This document shows positions 27,672-36,494 of a DNA stretch of 64,000 nucleotides, piece by piece (the first letter of the stretch is position 1; every line of letters begins with the position of its first letter). A program made the translations under genes and the position numbers. The DNA comes from Flavimaribacter sp024343425 (lineage in GTDB: Bacteria; Pseudomonadota; Alphaproteobacteria; Rhizobiales; Rhizobiaceae). The DNA is taken from contig OZ245773.1 of assembly GCA_965227645.1 (NCBI GenBank), positions 4,092,001 through 4,156,000 on the forward strand, given 5' to 3'. The notes under the pieces are model-generated. The model was not told where the DNA came from, searched no databases, and saw only the letters and a list, made by a program, of their open reading frames with translations.

Positions 27672-28756
27672 GCCGCCTTCTCCATTGCGCTTACACGCTC
27701 CCCAGTCTCGGCATTGAAGAAGATAAGCCCTTCCTTCTCGAACGCGATTCGCGATTCGCCGGCCCCCTGGTCGACCCGGTGATCGACGCCCTGATATTCA
27801 TTCTCGCCGATGCGGAAGAGGAAATAGCGTTCTCGCCCGACTGAATAGACATCCTCGACCTCGACCGGGAAACTGCCGGGAGCCTCTTCGTTGACCAGCC
27901 GGATATCGCGCGGCCGCACGCCCAGGCGCAATTTTTGGCTGCTGCTCGCAACGTCAGCCGGAATGGCGGCCTCCGGCAGGACGATGGCGCTGTCGCCAAG
28001 CCGCAGGCCGCCAGGCGCCGGCACGAGATCGATCAGGTTCATACTTGGCGAACCGATGAACTGGCCGGCGAAGACATTATCGGGCTTGTGGAAGATGCGA
28101 TCCGGCTCGGCGACCTGGACGATCTTCGAGTTGTTCATGAGCACGATGCGGTCGGCGAGCGACATCGCCTCTCGCTGGTCATGTGTCACATAGATGGTCG
28201 TCACGCCGAGTTCGCGCTGAAGGTGGCCGAGCTCCCAGCGCATCTCCTCGCGGAACTGTTCGTCGATCGCCGAGAGCGGCTCGTCGAGAAGGAGTACAGC
28301 CGGATCACGGATGACGGCGCGGGCAAGCGACACTTTCTGCTTGGCGCCGGGCGGCAGAGCGGCCGGATAGCGCTTCAGTTCGTCGCCCAGCCCGAACACC
28401 TCGGTCACCCAGTCGAGCTTGCGTTTTATTTCCGACGAGGGAATGCCGCGCGCCTTCAAGGGAAAGACAATGTTCTCGCGAACCTTCAGATGCGGATAGA
28501 GAGAGACGAACTGGAACACCATCGCGATGTTGCGTTCGCTTGGCTTCAGGTCGTTGACGCGTTCGCCGTCGAACAGGATGTCGCCATTCGTGGCGTCGAC
28601 CAGACCGGCGATCGAACGCAGCGTCGTCGTCTTGCCACAGCCGGACGGGCCGAGATAGACGACGAACTCGCCGTCATTGACCGTGAGATTCACCTTGTCG
28701 ACGGCGGTAAAGGCGCCGAAGGAGATCGACAGGTCCTTCAGTTCAATCTTCGCCAT
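27668..28756 (-). CDS. CUT1 ABC importer ATPase, first of pair
   Basis: MalK/UgpC-type ATPase of 362 residues with Walker A GPSGCGKTT, canonical Q-loop MVFQFVSLYPHL, Walker B VLLLDEPLSAID, YVTHDQREAM and a C-terminal regulatory/TOBE part. The signature region reads ALPPGAKQKV in place of LSGGQQQR, a degenerate C-loop. The frame stays open upstream into the permease gene, but the real start is ATG 28756 (MAKIELKDLS), which overlaps the permease stop. Confidence 0.88.
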   Translation of the reverse strand: MAKIELKDLSISFGAFTAVDKVNLTVNDGEFVVYLGPSGCGKTTTLRSIAGLVDATNGDILFDGERVNDLKPSERNIAMVFQFVSLYPHLKVRENIVFPLKARGIPSSEIKRKLDWVTEVFGLGDELKRYPAALPPGAKQKVSLARAVIRDPAVLLLDEPLSAIDEQFREEMRWELGHLQRELGVTTIYVTHDQREAMSLADRIVLMNNSKIVQVAEPDRIFHKPDNVFAGQFIGSPSMNLIDLVPAPGGLRLGDSAIVLPEAAIPADVASSSQKLRLGVRPRDIRLVNEEAPGSFPVEVEDVYSVGRERYFLFRIGENEYQGVDHRVDQGAGESRIAFEKEGLIFFNAETGERVSAMEKAA

Positions 28757-29694
28757 CAGTAGCGCTCCCCGAGTTTCATCAAATGCCGGACGAGGATCAG
28801 CGACAGGCCGATGATGATGCAGAGCAGGATCACGGCGAGCGCAGACGCTTCTCCGGTATAGAAATAGTTGAATGCGGTTTTGGCGACGGCGAAGGAGACG
28901 GTTTCTGTGCTCGATCCCGGTCCGCCGCCGGTCAGCGCAAAGAACAGGTCGTACTGCTTGAAGCTGTCGATCAGCCTGAGGATCAGCGCGATGAAGAGCA
29001 CCGGAGCCGACATCGGCAGAGTGATGCGGAAGAACACGTAAGCCTGACTGGCGCCATCGACTTCCGCTGCCTCGTAGATCGTTTCGGGGATGCCCCGGAA
29101 CGCCGCGGTCGCAAGCAGGATGATGAACGGCGTCCACATCCAGGTGTCGGCGGCGGCGGCCGCCCACAGGGCCGCATCGGTCTGGCCCAACCAGTCGACC
29201 TTGCCGACACCCACGAGGGTGAGCATGTAGTTGACGATGCCCCACTCGGAATTCAGCATGTAGCGCCACAGAAAACCGACGACCACCGGAGACAGCATCA
29301 TCGGCATCATCAGCAAGGTGAAGATGACGTCGCGGCCACGGAAACTCTTTTGAAGCTGGTAGCCGACGAAGATGCCGATGATCATTTGCAGGGTCACGCA
29401 CAGAAACACGAACTTTCCGGTGAATACGAAACGCTGCCACAGGTCCGGATCGCTCAGCAGATAGCTGTAGTTGTCGAAGCCGGCCGGCGTCATGCCCGCA
29501 TTCGGGCGCAGCGCCGAGAAGTTGTGGAAGCTGTAAAAGACCAGCGAGAAGATCGGATAGGCCACCATGAAGATCAGGATCAGCAGAGTGGGCGAAAGAA
29601 ACCCGAGGATCATCAAGCGACCGGAAGACTTCTTTTTCGCAGGCTTGCCGGTCGCGCGCATCGTGGCGGTGGCGTCTGTCGTTTGCATTGACAT
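28756..29694 (-). CDS. CUT1 ABC importer permease, MalF-like
   Basis: A 312-residue permease with six hydrophobic segments and the EAA-type loop E-A-A-E-V-D-G-A-S-Q-A-Y-V-F-F. A long N-terminal cytoplasmic tail with a K-K-K-S-S-G-R patch precedes the first helix. It pairs with the MalG-like permease whose stop is 3 bp upstream. The binding protein, two permeases and two ATPases make a complete CUT1 carbohydrate or polyol importer. Confidence 0.88.
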   Translation of the reverse strand: MSMQTTDATATMRATGKPAKKKSSGRLMILGFLSPTLLILIFMVAYPIFSLVFYSFHNFSALRPNAGMTPAGFDNYSYLLSDPDLWQRFVFTGKFVFLCVTLQMIIGIFVGYQLQKSFRGRDVIFTLLMMPMMLSPVVVGFLWRYMLNSEWGIVNYMLTLVGVGKVDWLGQTDAALWAAAAADTWMWTPFIILLATAAFRGIPETIYEAAEVDGASQAYVFFRITLPMSAPVLFIALILRLIDSFKQYDLFFALTGGGPGSSTETVSFAVAKTAFNYFYTGEASALAVILLCIIIGLSLILVRHLMKLGERY

Positions 29695-29697
29695 GGT

Positions 29698-30570
29698 CTA
29701 ACGCCTCCCCAGCACGCCAAAAGTCATGCCCATCAGCAAGTGCTTTCGGATGAGATAGAAGAAAATGAGGACAGGAATGATGAGCACCACGCCGGCGGCG
29801 CAGATCTGTGTCCATTCTATGCCTGTCGCGCCGGACGCCGCCGAAATCTTCACCGGCAATGTCTTGGCTTTCGTCGTGGTGAGAATCGACGCGAAGGCGA
29901 ACTCATTCCACGCAAAGATGAAGCAGAAACCGGCGGTGGCCGCGATGCCGCCCTTGACCATCGGCAGGACCAGACGAAAGAAAGCGTAGAGCCGCGTATA
30001 GCCGCTCACGAGCGCAATCTGCTCGATCTCCTTCGGCACGCCGTCGAAAAAGCCTTTCATGATCCAGGTCGCAAGCCCCACATTGGCGAAAACCGCGACA
30101 AGCACGAGACCGGTGCGGGTGTCGGCGAGACCGAGACGCGCGAACATCAGGTGATAGAAGACGAGCACGGCCACCGGCGGCAGCATGCGCGTCGACAGCA
30201 CGAAGAACAGAAAGTCGTTTTTACCGGTGAAGTTGAAGCGTGAGCAGACATAGCCGCCCATTGTGCCCAGGATTACCGCGAGAGCAGTGCCGACCGTCGA
30301 CACGACGATGCTGCTTATCAGTGAATCCAGAACCCCGAACGCCGAGGCGCTCTCGGCTGCGGCGCCAACTCCGAAGACTTGCTGGTAGCCGGAAAGATCC
30401 GGCTCGAAGAACCATACCGGCGGCATGGCGAACAGGTCAGCCCTGCTTTTCAGAGAGGAAATGATCAGCCAGAAAATCGGGCCCAGATTGTAGAATGTGT
30501 AGACGGCCAGAAGGGCGATCAGGAACCACTGGGTCAGTTTCTGGACGGAATCGGTCTGTGCTTTCGTCAT
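29698..30570 (-). CDS. CUT1 ABC importer permease, MalG-like
   Basis: A 290-residue permease with the first helix at about residues 12-32 (FLIALLAVYTFYNLGPIFW) and the later EAA-type stretch (E-I-E-Q-I-A-L-V-S-G-Y-T-R). I use ATG 30570, preceded by GGAGGAG; an earlier in-frame start would fall in the stem-loop region. It comes directly after the binding-protein gene. Confidence 0.87.
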   Translation of the reverse strand: MTKAQTDSVQKLTQWFLIALLAVYTFYNLGPIFWLIISSLKSRADLFAMPPVWFFEPDLSGYQQVFGVGAAAESASAFGVLDSLISSIVVSTVGTALAVILGTMGGYVCSRFNFTGKNDFLFFVLSTRMLPPVAVLVFYHLMFARLGLADTRTGLVLVAVFANVGLATWIMKGFFDGVPKEIEQIALVSGYTRLYAFFRLVLPMVKGGIAATAGFCFIFAWNEFAFASILTTTKAKTLPVKISAASGATGIEWTQICAAGVVLIIPVLIFFYLIRKHLLMGMTFGVLGRR

Positions 30571-30605
30571 CTCGATACACTCTCCTCCCGCGACCGCCAT
30601 CATCA

Positions 30606-30650
30606 CAGCGCGCCGTAATCAGTCTTTGTGTTGGAGTGTACGGCGCGCTG
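30606..30650 (-). terminator. Strong stem-loop between binding-protein and permease genes
   Basis: CAGCGCGCCGTA (30606-30617) pairs over all 12 bases with TACGGCGCGCTG (30639-30650); the loop is 21 bases. It lies 35 bp after the binding-protein stop and before the permease start. There is no following T-run, so its likely role is to protect the binding-protein message and lower downstream expression. Confidence 0.65.
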
Positions 30651-30684
30651 AAACGGTGTTCAACGCGCCATACCCGGGAGGTTG

Positions 30685-32094
30685 CTAGTTGTTGACCGGA
30701 ACCACGTCGTCCATGCCGACAGGCGCGATCTGCTGATCCGGGACTTCCGGCGTTGAATCGGAACGCTTGATCTCGTGACCGGCGCGCTGCAAGGTCCGCT
30801 CATGCTTCTTGGCTGCGTCTGTCAGAGCCTGCTCGACCGTCTTCGAACCGGAGACGGCGTTGGAGACTTCTTCCTGAAGCTGGTCAAGCAGCACCGGATA
30901 TTCCGGCAGGTGCCAGTAGTCGTTGAGATACTGCAAGGCCTTCGAGAACTGAGCATTATAACTGTTCAGTCCCTGCCAGTCGGGGCTCTCGAGAACCGCC
31001 TTCAGACCGGTCTGGCAGACCGCGGCGTATCGTTCCTGCTGCTCGGGCTGAAAGTACCACTCCATGAACTTGACGAGTTCGGGAAGCTTCTCGGAATATT
31101 TGTTGATGCCCATGCCCTGGCCGCCGACCGAGAACTGCCGGCGGAACTTGCCGTCGCGGCCGACGGCGCCCGGCAGGATGCCGAAGCCCGTATCCTTGGC
31201 GAACTTGTTGACTTCCGGATCGGCGTTGGAGCCGTTGAAGTAGAACCACTGCATGGCCATCGCGAGCTGGCCCTGCTGGAAGGCGGCGTTGACTTCGTCG
31301 AAGCCCCAGTTGCCGCTTCCGGGCGGACCATACTGGAACATGTCGACATAGGCCTGAACGCCATCAATGGAGGCCGGCGAGTTCAGATAGCCCTCAACCT
31401 CGAAGGTTTCCGGGTTGTAGAGCTCGCCACCGAAGGACCACAGAAACGAGTTGGACGCAGTTGTGGCGAAGTCGTATTCGCGACCGCCCATCTGGCCCCA
31501 GCCATAGAGGCCTTCGTCCGGACGCGTAAAGAACTCGGCGACTTCCTTGGCTTCCTGGTAGGTTTCGGGGACCCTGAGGTCACGACCGTATTTTTCCTTG
31601 AAAGCCGCCTGCTCATCCGGATTCTCGAACAGGTCCTTGCGATACATCAGGCCATAGGCGTCCTGGTTGGCCGGCAAGCCGTAGAATTCGCCTGAACCGT
31701 CCGGATATTCACCGTACTGCGACAAAGACGAAGCGGGAAAGATCTCGGCGCTGAGATAGTCCGAATCGGCGAAGATATCGTTGATCTTGACGGCGTGGCC
31801 GCCACCGGCGAATTCAGCCGTCGACTGGCTGTCCCACATGGCGAAGTCGAAAGCGTCGCCCTGGATTGCGAACTCTGAAGCGATCTTGTTGTGCCATTCC
31901 GGGCCGTATGGAACGAGTGCGGGGACGATCGAGACCGATTTGTCGGGATAGTCCTTGGCTATCTCGACCAATGCGTCGGCGCAGGTTCCCGCATGCCAGA
32001 CGAATGTCAGCTCGGTGTCGGCGTTCGCGCTTGTCGAAGCCGCGGATGCGGCGATCACGGCGGCCGACGCCATGAGAGTGTGGCGCAATTTCAT
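30685..32094 (-). CDS. CUT1 family extracellular solute-binding protein
   Basis: Periplasmic receptor of 469 residues with a Sec signal peptide (about 1-25, ending ANA before DTELTFVW). It is a family 1 receptor as used for sugars, sugar alcohols and glycerol 3-phosphate. It is the first gene of the unit that also encodes two permeases, two ATPases, a small membrane protein, DhaKL, LsrF and the aldolase/SDR. This suggests an imported polyol or short sugar that ends up phosphorylated and cleaved. GGAGGAG precedes the ATG. Confidence 0.9.
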   Translation of the reverse strand: MKLRHTLMASAAVIAASAASTSANADTELTFVWHAGTCADALVEIAKDYPDKSVSIVPALVPYGPEWHNKIASEFAIQGDAFDFAMWDSQSTAEFAGGGHAVKINDIFADSDYLSAEIFPASSLSQYGEYPDGSGEFYGLPANQDAYGLMYRKDLFENPDEQAAFKEKYGRDLRVPETYQEAKEVAEFFTRPDEGLYGWGQMGGREYDFATTASNSFLWSFGGELYNPETFEVEGYLNSPASIDGVQAYVDMFQYGPPGSGNWGFDEVNAAFQQGQLAMAMQWFYFNGSNADPEVNKFAKDTGFGILPGAVGRDGKFRRQFSVGGQGMGINKYSEKLPELVKFMEWYFQPEQQERYAAVCQTGLKAVLESPDWQGLNSYNAQFSKALQYLNDYWHLPEYPVLLDQLQEEVSNAVSGSKTVEQALTDAAKKHERTLQRAGHEIKRSDSTPEVPDQQIAPVGMDDVVPVNN

Positions 32095-32431
32095 TTCTGA
32101 TACTCCTCCTGATTTGGATTAGAGCGTGACTTGTTCCTACTCCCGCCAGCTCTAAAATAACGACGGCAACCTAACATCATTTCGTGATATTGATCAATTA
32201 TTTTGTTAGTAAAAACAGAAAAATGTTAACCGACCTTCGAACTCAATTAGTAGACAAACAATCGTTATAACATTGATATAACTAATTTTATTTTATATTT
32301 TTCGTGTAAACTTCCCATTATTATGCAACAAACTCGGTTATCCACAAACCCACTTTATGCTGGACTTTTAACAAAATCTGCGAGATGAACTTAAAAAATG
32401 TTAAAACGAGAGACAGGCTGCGAGGAGACCT
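32095..32431. promoter_or_regulatory. AT-rich divergent promoter region with repeated TGTTA motif
   Basis: A 337-bp gene-free region, far richer in A+T than its surroundings, between the binding-protein gene and the divergent DeoR regulator. The hexamer TGTTA(A/G), or its complement, recurs at about 32171, 32204, 32224, 32367 and 32399. Two copies have near-identical context (AAAATGTTAAC and AAAATGTTAAAA) and one is inverted (TTTTAACAAAAT). These are candidate DeoR binding sites for both directions. Confidence 0.5.
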
Positions 32432-33220
32432 TTGAGCGCTATCGAAACAGTTGAGTCCATGTCGAAATCAGAACGGCGTAGGATGAAGATCCTGCAGCTG
32501 CTGATGGAAGGCAGCTCGGTCCAGATCAAGGATCTGGCCGACATGCTGGATGTGAGCCTGATGACGGTTCATCGCGACCTCAACCACCTCGATCGGGAGG
32601 GGCTGGTGCGGCGCGTGCGCGGATCGGTTTCGGCGGAGAAGTCGCTGCTGTTCGAAAGCAGCTACAACTACCGCGGCAAGAAGCAGCTCGAGGAAAAGAA
32701 AGCGCTAGCCAAGGCGGCCGTTGGAAAGATCGAACCCGGCAACGCCGTCGTGTGCGACGACAGCACCACCACCTACCACATCTGCGACTATATCGATGCG
32801 GTGACGCCACTGACCGTGCTGACCAACGCTGTGCCGGTGCTGGAAACGCTGCGAAGCAAGCCGGATGTCGACCTGATTGCGCTCGGCGGGCGCTACCATC
32901 GCGGCTACAACGCCTATTTCGGGACAAGTTGCGAACAGGCGATCAAATCCTACCATGTCGATCTCGCCATCATGTCGACGACGACAATCCAGGGGCTGTC
33001 GCTCTACACCCAGGACGAACAGGTGTTGCGGGCGAAGAAGGCGATGATGAGCATTGCGCGCAAGAAAATTCTGCTCGCCGACGCCACGAAGTTCCAATTC
33101 AGCGCACTCAACTATGTAGCGGACGTCACCGAATTCGACCTGGTCCTTCTGACCGGGCCCATTCCACAGGAGAACATCGATCTGCTGACTGAAGCAAAAG
33201 TCGAATTCGAAATCGTCTGA
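32432..33220 (+). CDS. DeoR/GlpR family transcriptional regulator
   Basis: A 262-residue repressor-type protein. The N-terminal DeoR helix-turn-helix covers about residues 15-65 (VQIKDLADMLDVSLMTVHRD), followed by a sugar-phosphate sensor domain with VVCDDSTTTYHICDYI, TVLTNAVPVLETL and LLADATKF. Family members respond to phosphorylated sugars. It is divergent from the importer-dhaKL-lsrF unit and upstream of an aldolase, so it very probably controls both. The start is TTG with GAGGAG close by; ATG 32459 would be the next choice. Confidence 0.88.
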   Translation: MSAIETVESMSKSERRRMKILQLLMEGSSVQIKDLADMLDVSLMTVHRDLNHLDREGLVRRVRGSVSAEKSLLFESSYNYRGKKQLEEKKALAKAAVGKIEPGNAVVCDDSTTTYHICDYIDAVTPLTVLTNAVPVLETLRSKPDVDLIALGGRYHRGYNAYFGTSCEQAIKSYHVDLAIMSTTTIQGLSLYTQDEQVLRAKKAMMSIARKKILLADATKFQFSALNYVADVTEFDLVLLTGPIPQENIDLLTEAKVEFEIV

Positions 33221-33257
33221 AACCAAATCAACCCATCAAGTCGGGAGGAGACCCATC

Positions 33258-34043
33258 ATGTCGGAAATCGGAAAAGCACGACGGCTCGCGCGCCTGTTCA
33301 ACGAAAAGTCGGGACGAATGCTGTGCGTTCCCATGGACCACGGAATGCAGGTCGGACCGATCGCCGGCATCCAGAACCCGGAACCGCTGATCGACGCGGT
33401 TGTGGAGGCGGGAGTCGATGCGGTGATCATCAATCCGGGCCTCTACATCCGTTACCATGAACGTTTCGCCAATGGACCTGCGATCATCCTGCGGCTCGAC
33501 CAGACCACCATGTGGCGGACCGGAACCAAAACCGGCTATGCCGACACCCATACGCGGCAGGTGGCGACGGTGCGAGAAGCCGTGCAGATGGGGGCCGAGG
33601 CGGTGATCAGCTATCTCTTTACCTGCAACAACGACCCGGCGGAGGAAACACGCTGCTTCGAGATTTGCGGAGCGATCGCCAGCGAGTGCCGGGAATGGGG
33701 CATGGTCCATGTCATCGAGGCGATGGCGGCCAAGGGCGGGTTCGCAACCACGGAGGATCCCGATGTCGTCGGCCTCAATTGCCGGATTGCAGGCGAAATG
33801 GGCGCTGATATCATCAAGACCGACTGGTGCGGCGCGAAGGGTTTCAAGGCTGTCGCCAAGCAGTCCCTCGCGCCGGTGGCTGTCGCTGGCGGCGCCACAG
33901 AAGGCGACGACGCGGCGCTGTTCGATTTCGCCTCATCGGCGGTAAAGAACGGCGCGAAGGGCATCATCTTCGGCCGCAACGTATTCCAGCGCCAAAACGT
34001 CAAGGAAATCCTCTCCGGCCTTCGGGATATCGTTCACGGTTAG
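33258..34043 (+). CDS. Class I aldolase of the DeoC/LacD/FbaB superfamily
   Basis: A 261-residue TIM-barrel protein with VPMDHGMQVGPIAG, the nucleophile region DIIKTDWCGAKGF (candidate Schiff-base lysine in IIKTDW), VAVAGGATEGDD and GIIFGRNVFQ. It is a distant relative of LsrF encoded on the other side of the divergent promoter, 37 bp after the DeoR gene, with GGAGGAG upstream. It is probably a sugar-phosphate aldolase acting in the same pathway; the exact substrate cannot be read from the sequence. Confidence 0.85.
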   Translation: MSEIGKARRLARLFNEKSGRMLCVPMDHGMQVGPIAGIQNPEPLIDAVVEAGVDAVIINPGLYIRYHERFANGPAIILRLDQTTMWRTGTKTGYADTHTRQVATVREAVQMGAEAVISYLFTCNNDPAEETRCFEICGAIASECREWGMVHVIEAMAAKGGFATTEDPDVVGLNCRIAGEMGADIIKTDWCGAKGFKAVAKQSLAPVAVAGGATEGDDAALFDFASSAVKNGAKGIIFGRNVFQRQNVKEILSGLRDIVHG

Positions 34044-34361
34044 GGCGCCAACAAGAACCGAAGCCCCTTAGCGCGCTTGACGGATTGAATTGGGGCAGTT
34101 TCGCCGTTGGACCGGTGTCGCAGTCTGCATGGTGTTGATTTTCACCGAGAACTGGCTCTGAATCACATTTGCTGCTGTTGGATGTCGGCCTTTCGCTGAT
34201 TCACTGGAGGATCAGGATATGCGACATCGATTTCCGCGCACGAGCCTCGTGCTTGACGGCTTTTCAGTAGATGTGCATGTCGGTTGACTGCCGCCTTTGC
34301 CATCACTTAGTGCTTGGTGCAACTTTGCCCGAACGGGATCCGAGGTGTTGAGGTGTAAAGC
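34044..34361. other. Gene-poor gap, possible mobile-element remnant
   Basis: This 318-bp stretch has no convincing gene. A 22-codon ORF (34219-34287, MRHRFPRTSLVLDGFSVD) with GGAGGA in front is the only candidate and is not recognised. The stretch near 34132 (TGTTGATTTTCACCGAGAAC) looks like the ends of some IS21-type elements, which may mean an insertion-sequence scar; that is a guess. Confidence 0.25.
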
Positions 34362-35474
34362 ATGAATAAAAAGCAGCTTGTCTTTATCGGTGGGCTCAAT
34401 CGCGAAGCTCCATATTTTCAGGGCGCGCGCGGCGTGGGTCTCTCGGTCTTCAGTTTTGACGATCAGTCTCTGGAAACGACCTTGCTCGCCGAATATGGCG
34501 GCATCGACAATCCCAGCTATCTCTCCGTGAATGACGACGGCTCCCGGATCTATGCCAATTCCGAAATCTTCGGCTGGCCTGAAGGTCTGGTGACCGCGCT
34601 TGCATTCGATCGCGCAACGAACACGCTCTCCCATATCAACATGCATGCGACGCTCGGCAGCATCACCGCGCACAACATGATAACCCGCGATGGCTCGAAG
34701 CTGCTCGTTTCGAACTACGCGATGGGCGACGGCGGCCCCGACCGGTCACTTGTTGTTTTTGGACTGAGCGACGACGGAGCCCTGACAAGCGTCCTTTCAG
34801 CCATCGCACATGTCGGTACAGGACCGGATCCGGAGCGTCAGGAACGTAGCCACGCCCACAGCCTCACGGAATTGAAGACGGGCAGCGTCGCCGTCGCCTG
34901 CGATCTAGGTCTGGACATGCTGATCGCCTACCGGCTTGATCCGGACGGATCGCTTTCCCGGCTTGACGAGTTGAAAATGGCGCCTGGCTCCGGTCCACGG
35001 CATCTGGCGTTGCATCCAGACGGGACGTTGATCTTCGTCATCAACGAACTGAACTCGACAATCTGCTCGCTGCGTATCGATGGTGAAACAGGCGCAATGA
35101 GCCTGCTCGACACACAGTCGGCCGCCGATGCGAGCCAGCCGGACGTCGAGAACCATTGCGCCGATCTGCAGATATCGCCGGACGGCCGGTTCCTTTACGG
35201 ATCGAACCGCGGACACGACACGGTGGTGGTCTTTTCGGTCGATGCGGAAAACGGCAAACTGGCCTTGATCGGTCACGCGCCATGCGGCGGGGCGACGCCG
35301 CGCAATCTCGGCATGTCCCCGGACGGCGCTTTCGTGTTTTCCGCAAACCAGAACGCCGACCGGGTTACGATCTTCCGTCGCAATGAAGAGACCGGCGAAT
35401 TGACCGATACTGGTAAGGCGATTGAAACCGGCACGCCGATGTGCGTCAAATTTGCCCGGACGCCGCTTGCCTGA
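34362..35474 (+). CDS. Lactonase family protein (6-phosphogluconolactonase-like propeller)
   Basis: A 370-residue seven-bladed beta-propeller of the Lactonase (Pgl/YbhE) family. Repeated blade motifs are visible: GSGPRHLALHPDG, CADLQISPDGRFLYGSNRGHDT and TPRNLGMSPDGAFVFSANQNAD. The expected histidine/arginine pair in H-A-H-S (E-R-S-H-A-H-S-L) and P-R-H is present. It hydrolyses sugar lactones in relatives. It may serve the LsrF/DhaK locus upstream or the IclR-controlled locus downstream; it converges on the IclR gene. Confidence 0.85.
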   Translation: MNKKQLVFIGGLNREAPYFQGARGVGLSVFSFDDQSLETTLLAEYGGIDNPSYLSVNDDGSRIYANSEIFGWPEGLVTALAFDRATNTLSHINMHATLGSITAHNMITRDGSKLLVSNYAMGDGGPDRSLVVFGLSDDGALTSVLSAIAHVGTGPDPERQERSHAHSLTELKTGSVAVACDLGLDMLIAYRLDPDGSLSRLDELKMAPGSGPRHLALHPDGTLIFVINELNSTICSLRIDGETGAMSLLDTQSAADASQPDVENHCADLQISPDGRFLYGSNRGHDTVVVFSVDAENGKLALIGHAPCGGATPRNLGMSPDGAFVFSANQNADRVTIFRRNEETGELTDTGKAIETGTPMCVKFARTPLA

Positions 35475-35477
35475 GGG

Positions 35478-36320
35478 TCAGTCCGTCGACAATGGAAATT
35501 CGGGGCGGCGCAATTTGCCGCCAAGCTCGCGCGACAGCGTGTCGGCGCATTCGAACAGACGCTGCTCCGCCTCGGCGAGTTGGACTTCATTTTCCACCCA
35601 CACAAGGTAGGGCATGGTCAGCGCCGCCTGCGCGTCGCCGCTGGAATCAACGATCGGAAAACTTACGTCCGTGATTCCACGCAGTGTCTCGTCGCTGACG
35701 CACTCGTAGCCGCGCCGGTTGACGTCCGCAATTCTGTCAATCAGCGGCTTCGGGTCCTCGCCCCGCTCGCGCAATGCTCCGCTCAGGGCCTCTTCCAGGG
35801 AACAGCGCACCGATGACGGCTGGAAAGCGATCAGGGTACGGCCCGAGGCGGTTTTGAGCAGAGGACGCTGGGTTCCAAGTCTGACGCGGAAACCGATAGG
35901 CGCAGGATTGTCAGAGACCACGACGACGCGGGTCGTCCAGCCGTCGAGGACCGAAATGATGACGACCTGTTCCACCTGCATCGCAAGGCGATCGAGCACG
36001 GGGTGAGCCGCCTGGATAAGCCGGCGGATCGGAAGGTGATTGCTAGCGAGATCGAACAGCTTCAGCGACAGTCGAAAGGCGTCGTCACCGGGGCCGCGCA
36101 CAACATAGCCGCGCCTCTCGAGCGACATCACGACGCGATACACTTCCTGGACCGAGCGGTTGAGTTTCTGGGCGATCTGGCTGAGTATCAGGCCTTCAGA
36201 CTGGAGCGCCAGAAGTTCCAGGATGTCGAGCCCCTTCTCGAGCGCCGGCGCCCGGTAGGACGACGTTACGGAAGGTGCCGACTGGGCCTTTCGGGCGGAA
36301 GTTTCCTTGACGCTGCTCAT
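35478..36320 (-). CDS. IclR family transcriptional regulator
   Basis: A 280-residue regulator. The N-terminal winged helix-turn-helix (about residues 23-85) contains ALEKGLDILELLAL, ILSQIAQKLNRSVQEVYRV and LERRGYVVR. The C-terminal effector domain has RPLLKTASGRTLIAF and RGYECVSDETLRGITDVSFP. ATG 36320 has GGGAAGG just before it; an upstream frame adds 21 unlikely residues. It is divergent from the deacylase-dehydratase-amidohydrolase operon and the likely controller of it. Confidence 0.88.
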   Translation of the reverse strand: MSSVKETSARKAQSAPSVTSSYRAPALEKGLDILELLALQSEGLILSQIAQKLNRSVQEVYRVVMSLERRGYVVRGPGDDAFRLSLKLFDLASNHLPIRRLIQAAHPVLDRLAMQVEQVVIISVLDGWTTRVVVVSDNPAPIGFRVRLGTQRPLLKTASGRTLIAFQPSSVRCSLEEALSGALRERGEDPKPLIDRIADVNRRGYECVSDETLRGITDVSFPIVDSSGDAQAALTMPYLVWVENEVQLAEAEQRLFECADTLSRELGGKLRRPEFPLSTD

Positions 36321-36397
36321 CCGTCCTTCCCTAATAAGTCGAGGCGCTGGATACCAGTAAAAATTCACTGTTGCTAGTATCATAAATAAACGATAGT

Positions 36398-36418
36398 TTT
36401 CATATAGAAAAAATGAAA
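36398..36418. promoter_or_regulatory. Inverted repeat in the IclR/deacylase divergent promoter
   Basis: TTTCAT (36398-36403) and ATGAAA (36413-36418) form an inverted repeat with a 9-base spacer, in an AT-rich stretch that also contains ATAAATAAACG. It is a candidate operator for the adjacent IclR regulator. A similar AT-rich palindrome is seen in front of the binding-protein gene at 44.1 kb. Confidence 0.4.
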
Positions 36419-36494
36419 CCGCTTTTGCAAGGCGGGATCGTTTGAGGGCGTAACCGATTCCGCGTGGTTCGGAGACGCTGGGAGGGGAGTTTCC

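Noticed and set aside
28757..29815. N-terminal extension of the ABC ATPase frame (total 715 codons)
   Set aside because: The extension overlaps the MalF-like permease gene in another frame and looks random; the ATPase begins at ATG 28756.
32190..32199. TTGATCAA-like palindrome as an FNR box
   Set aside because: It has no 4-base spacer between half-sites, so it does not fit the FNR/FixK consensus.
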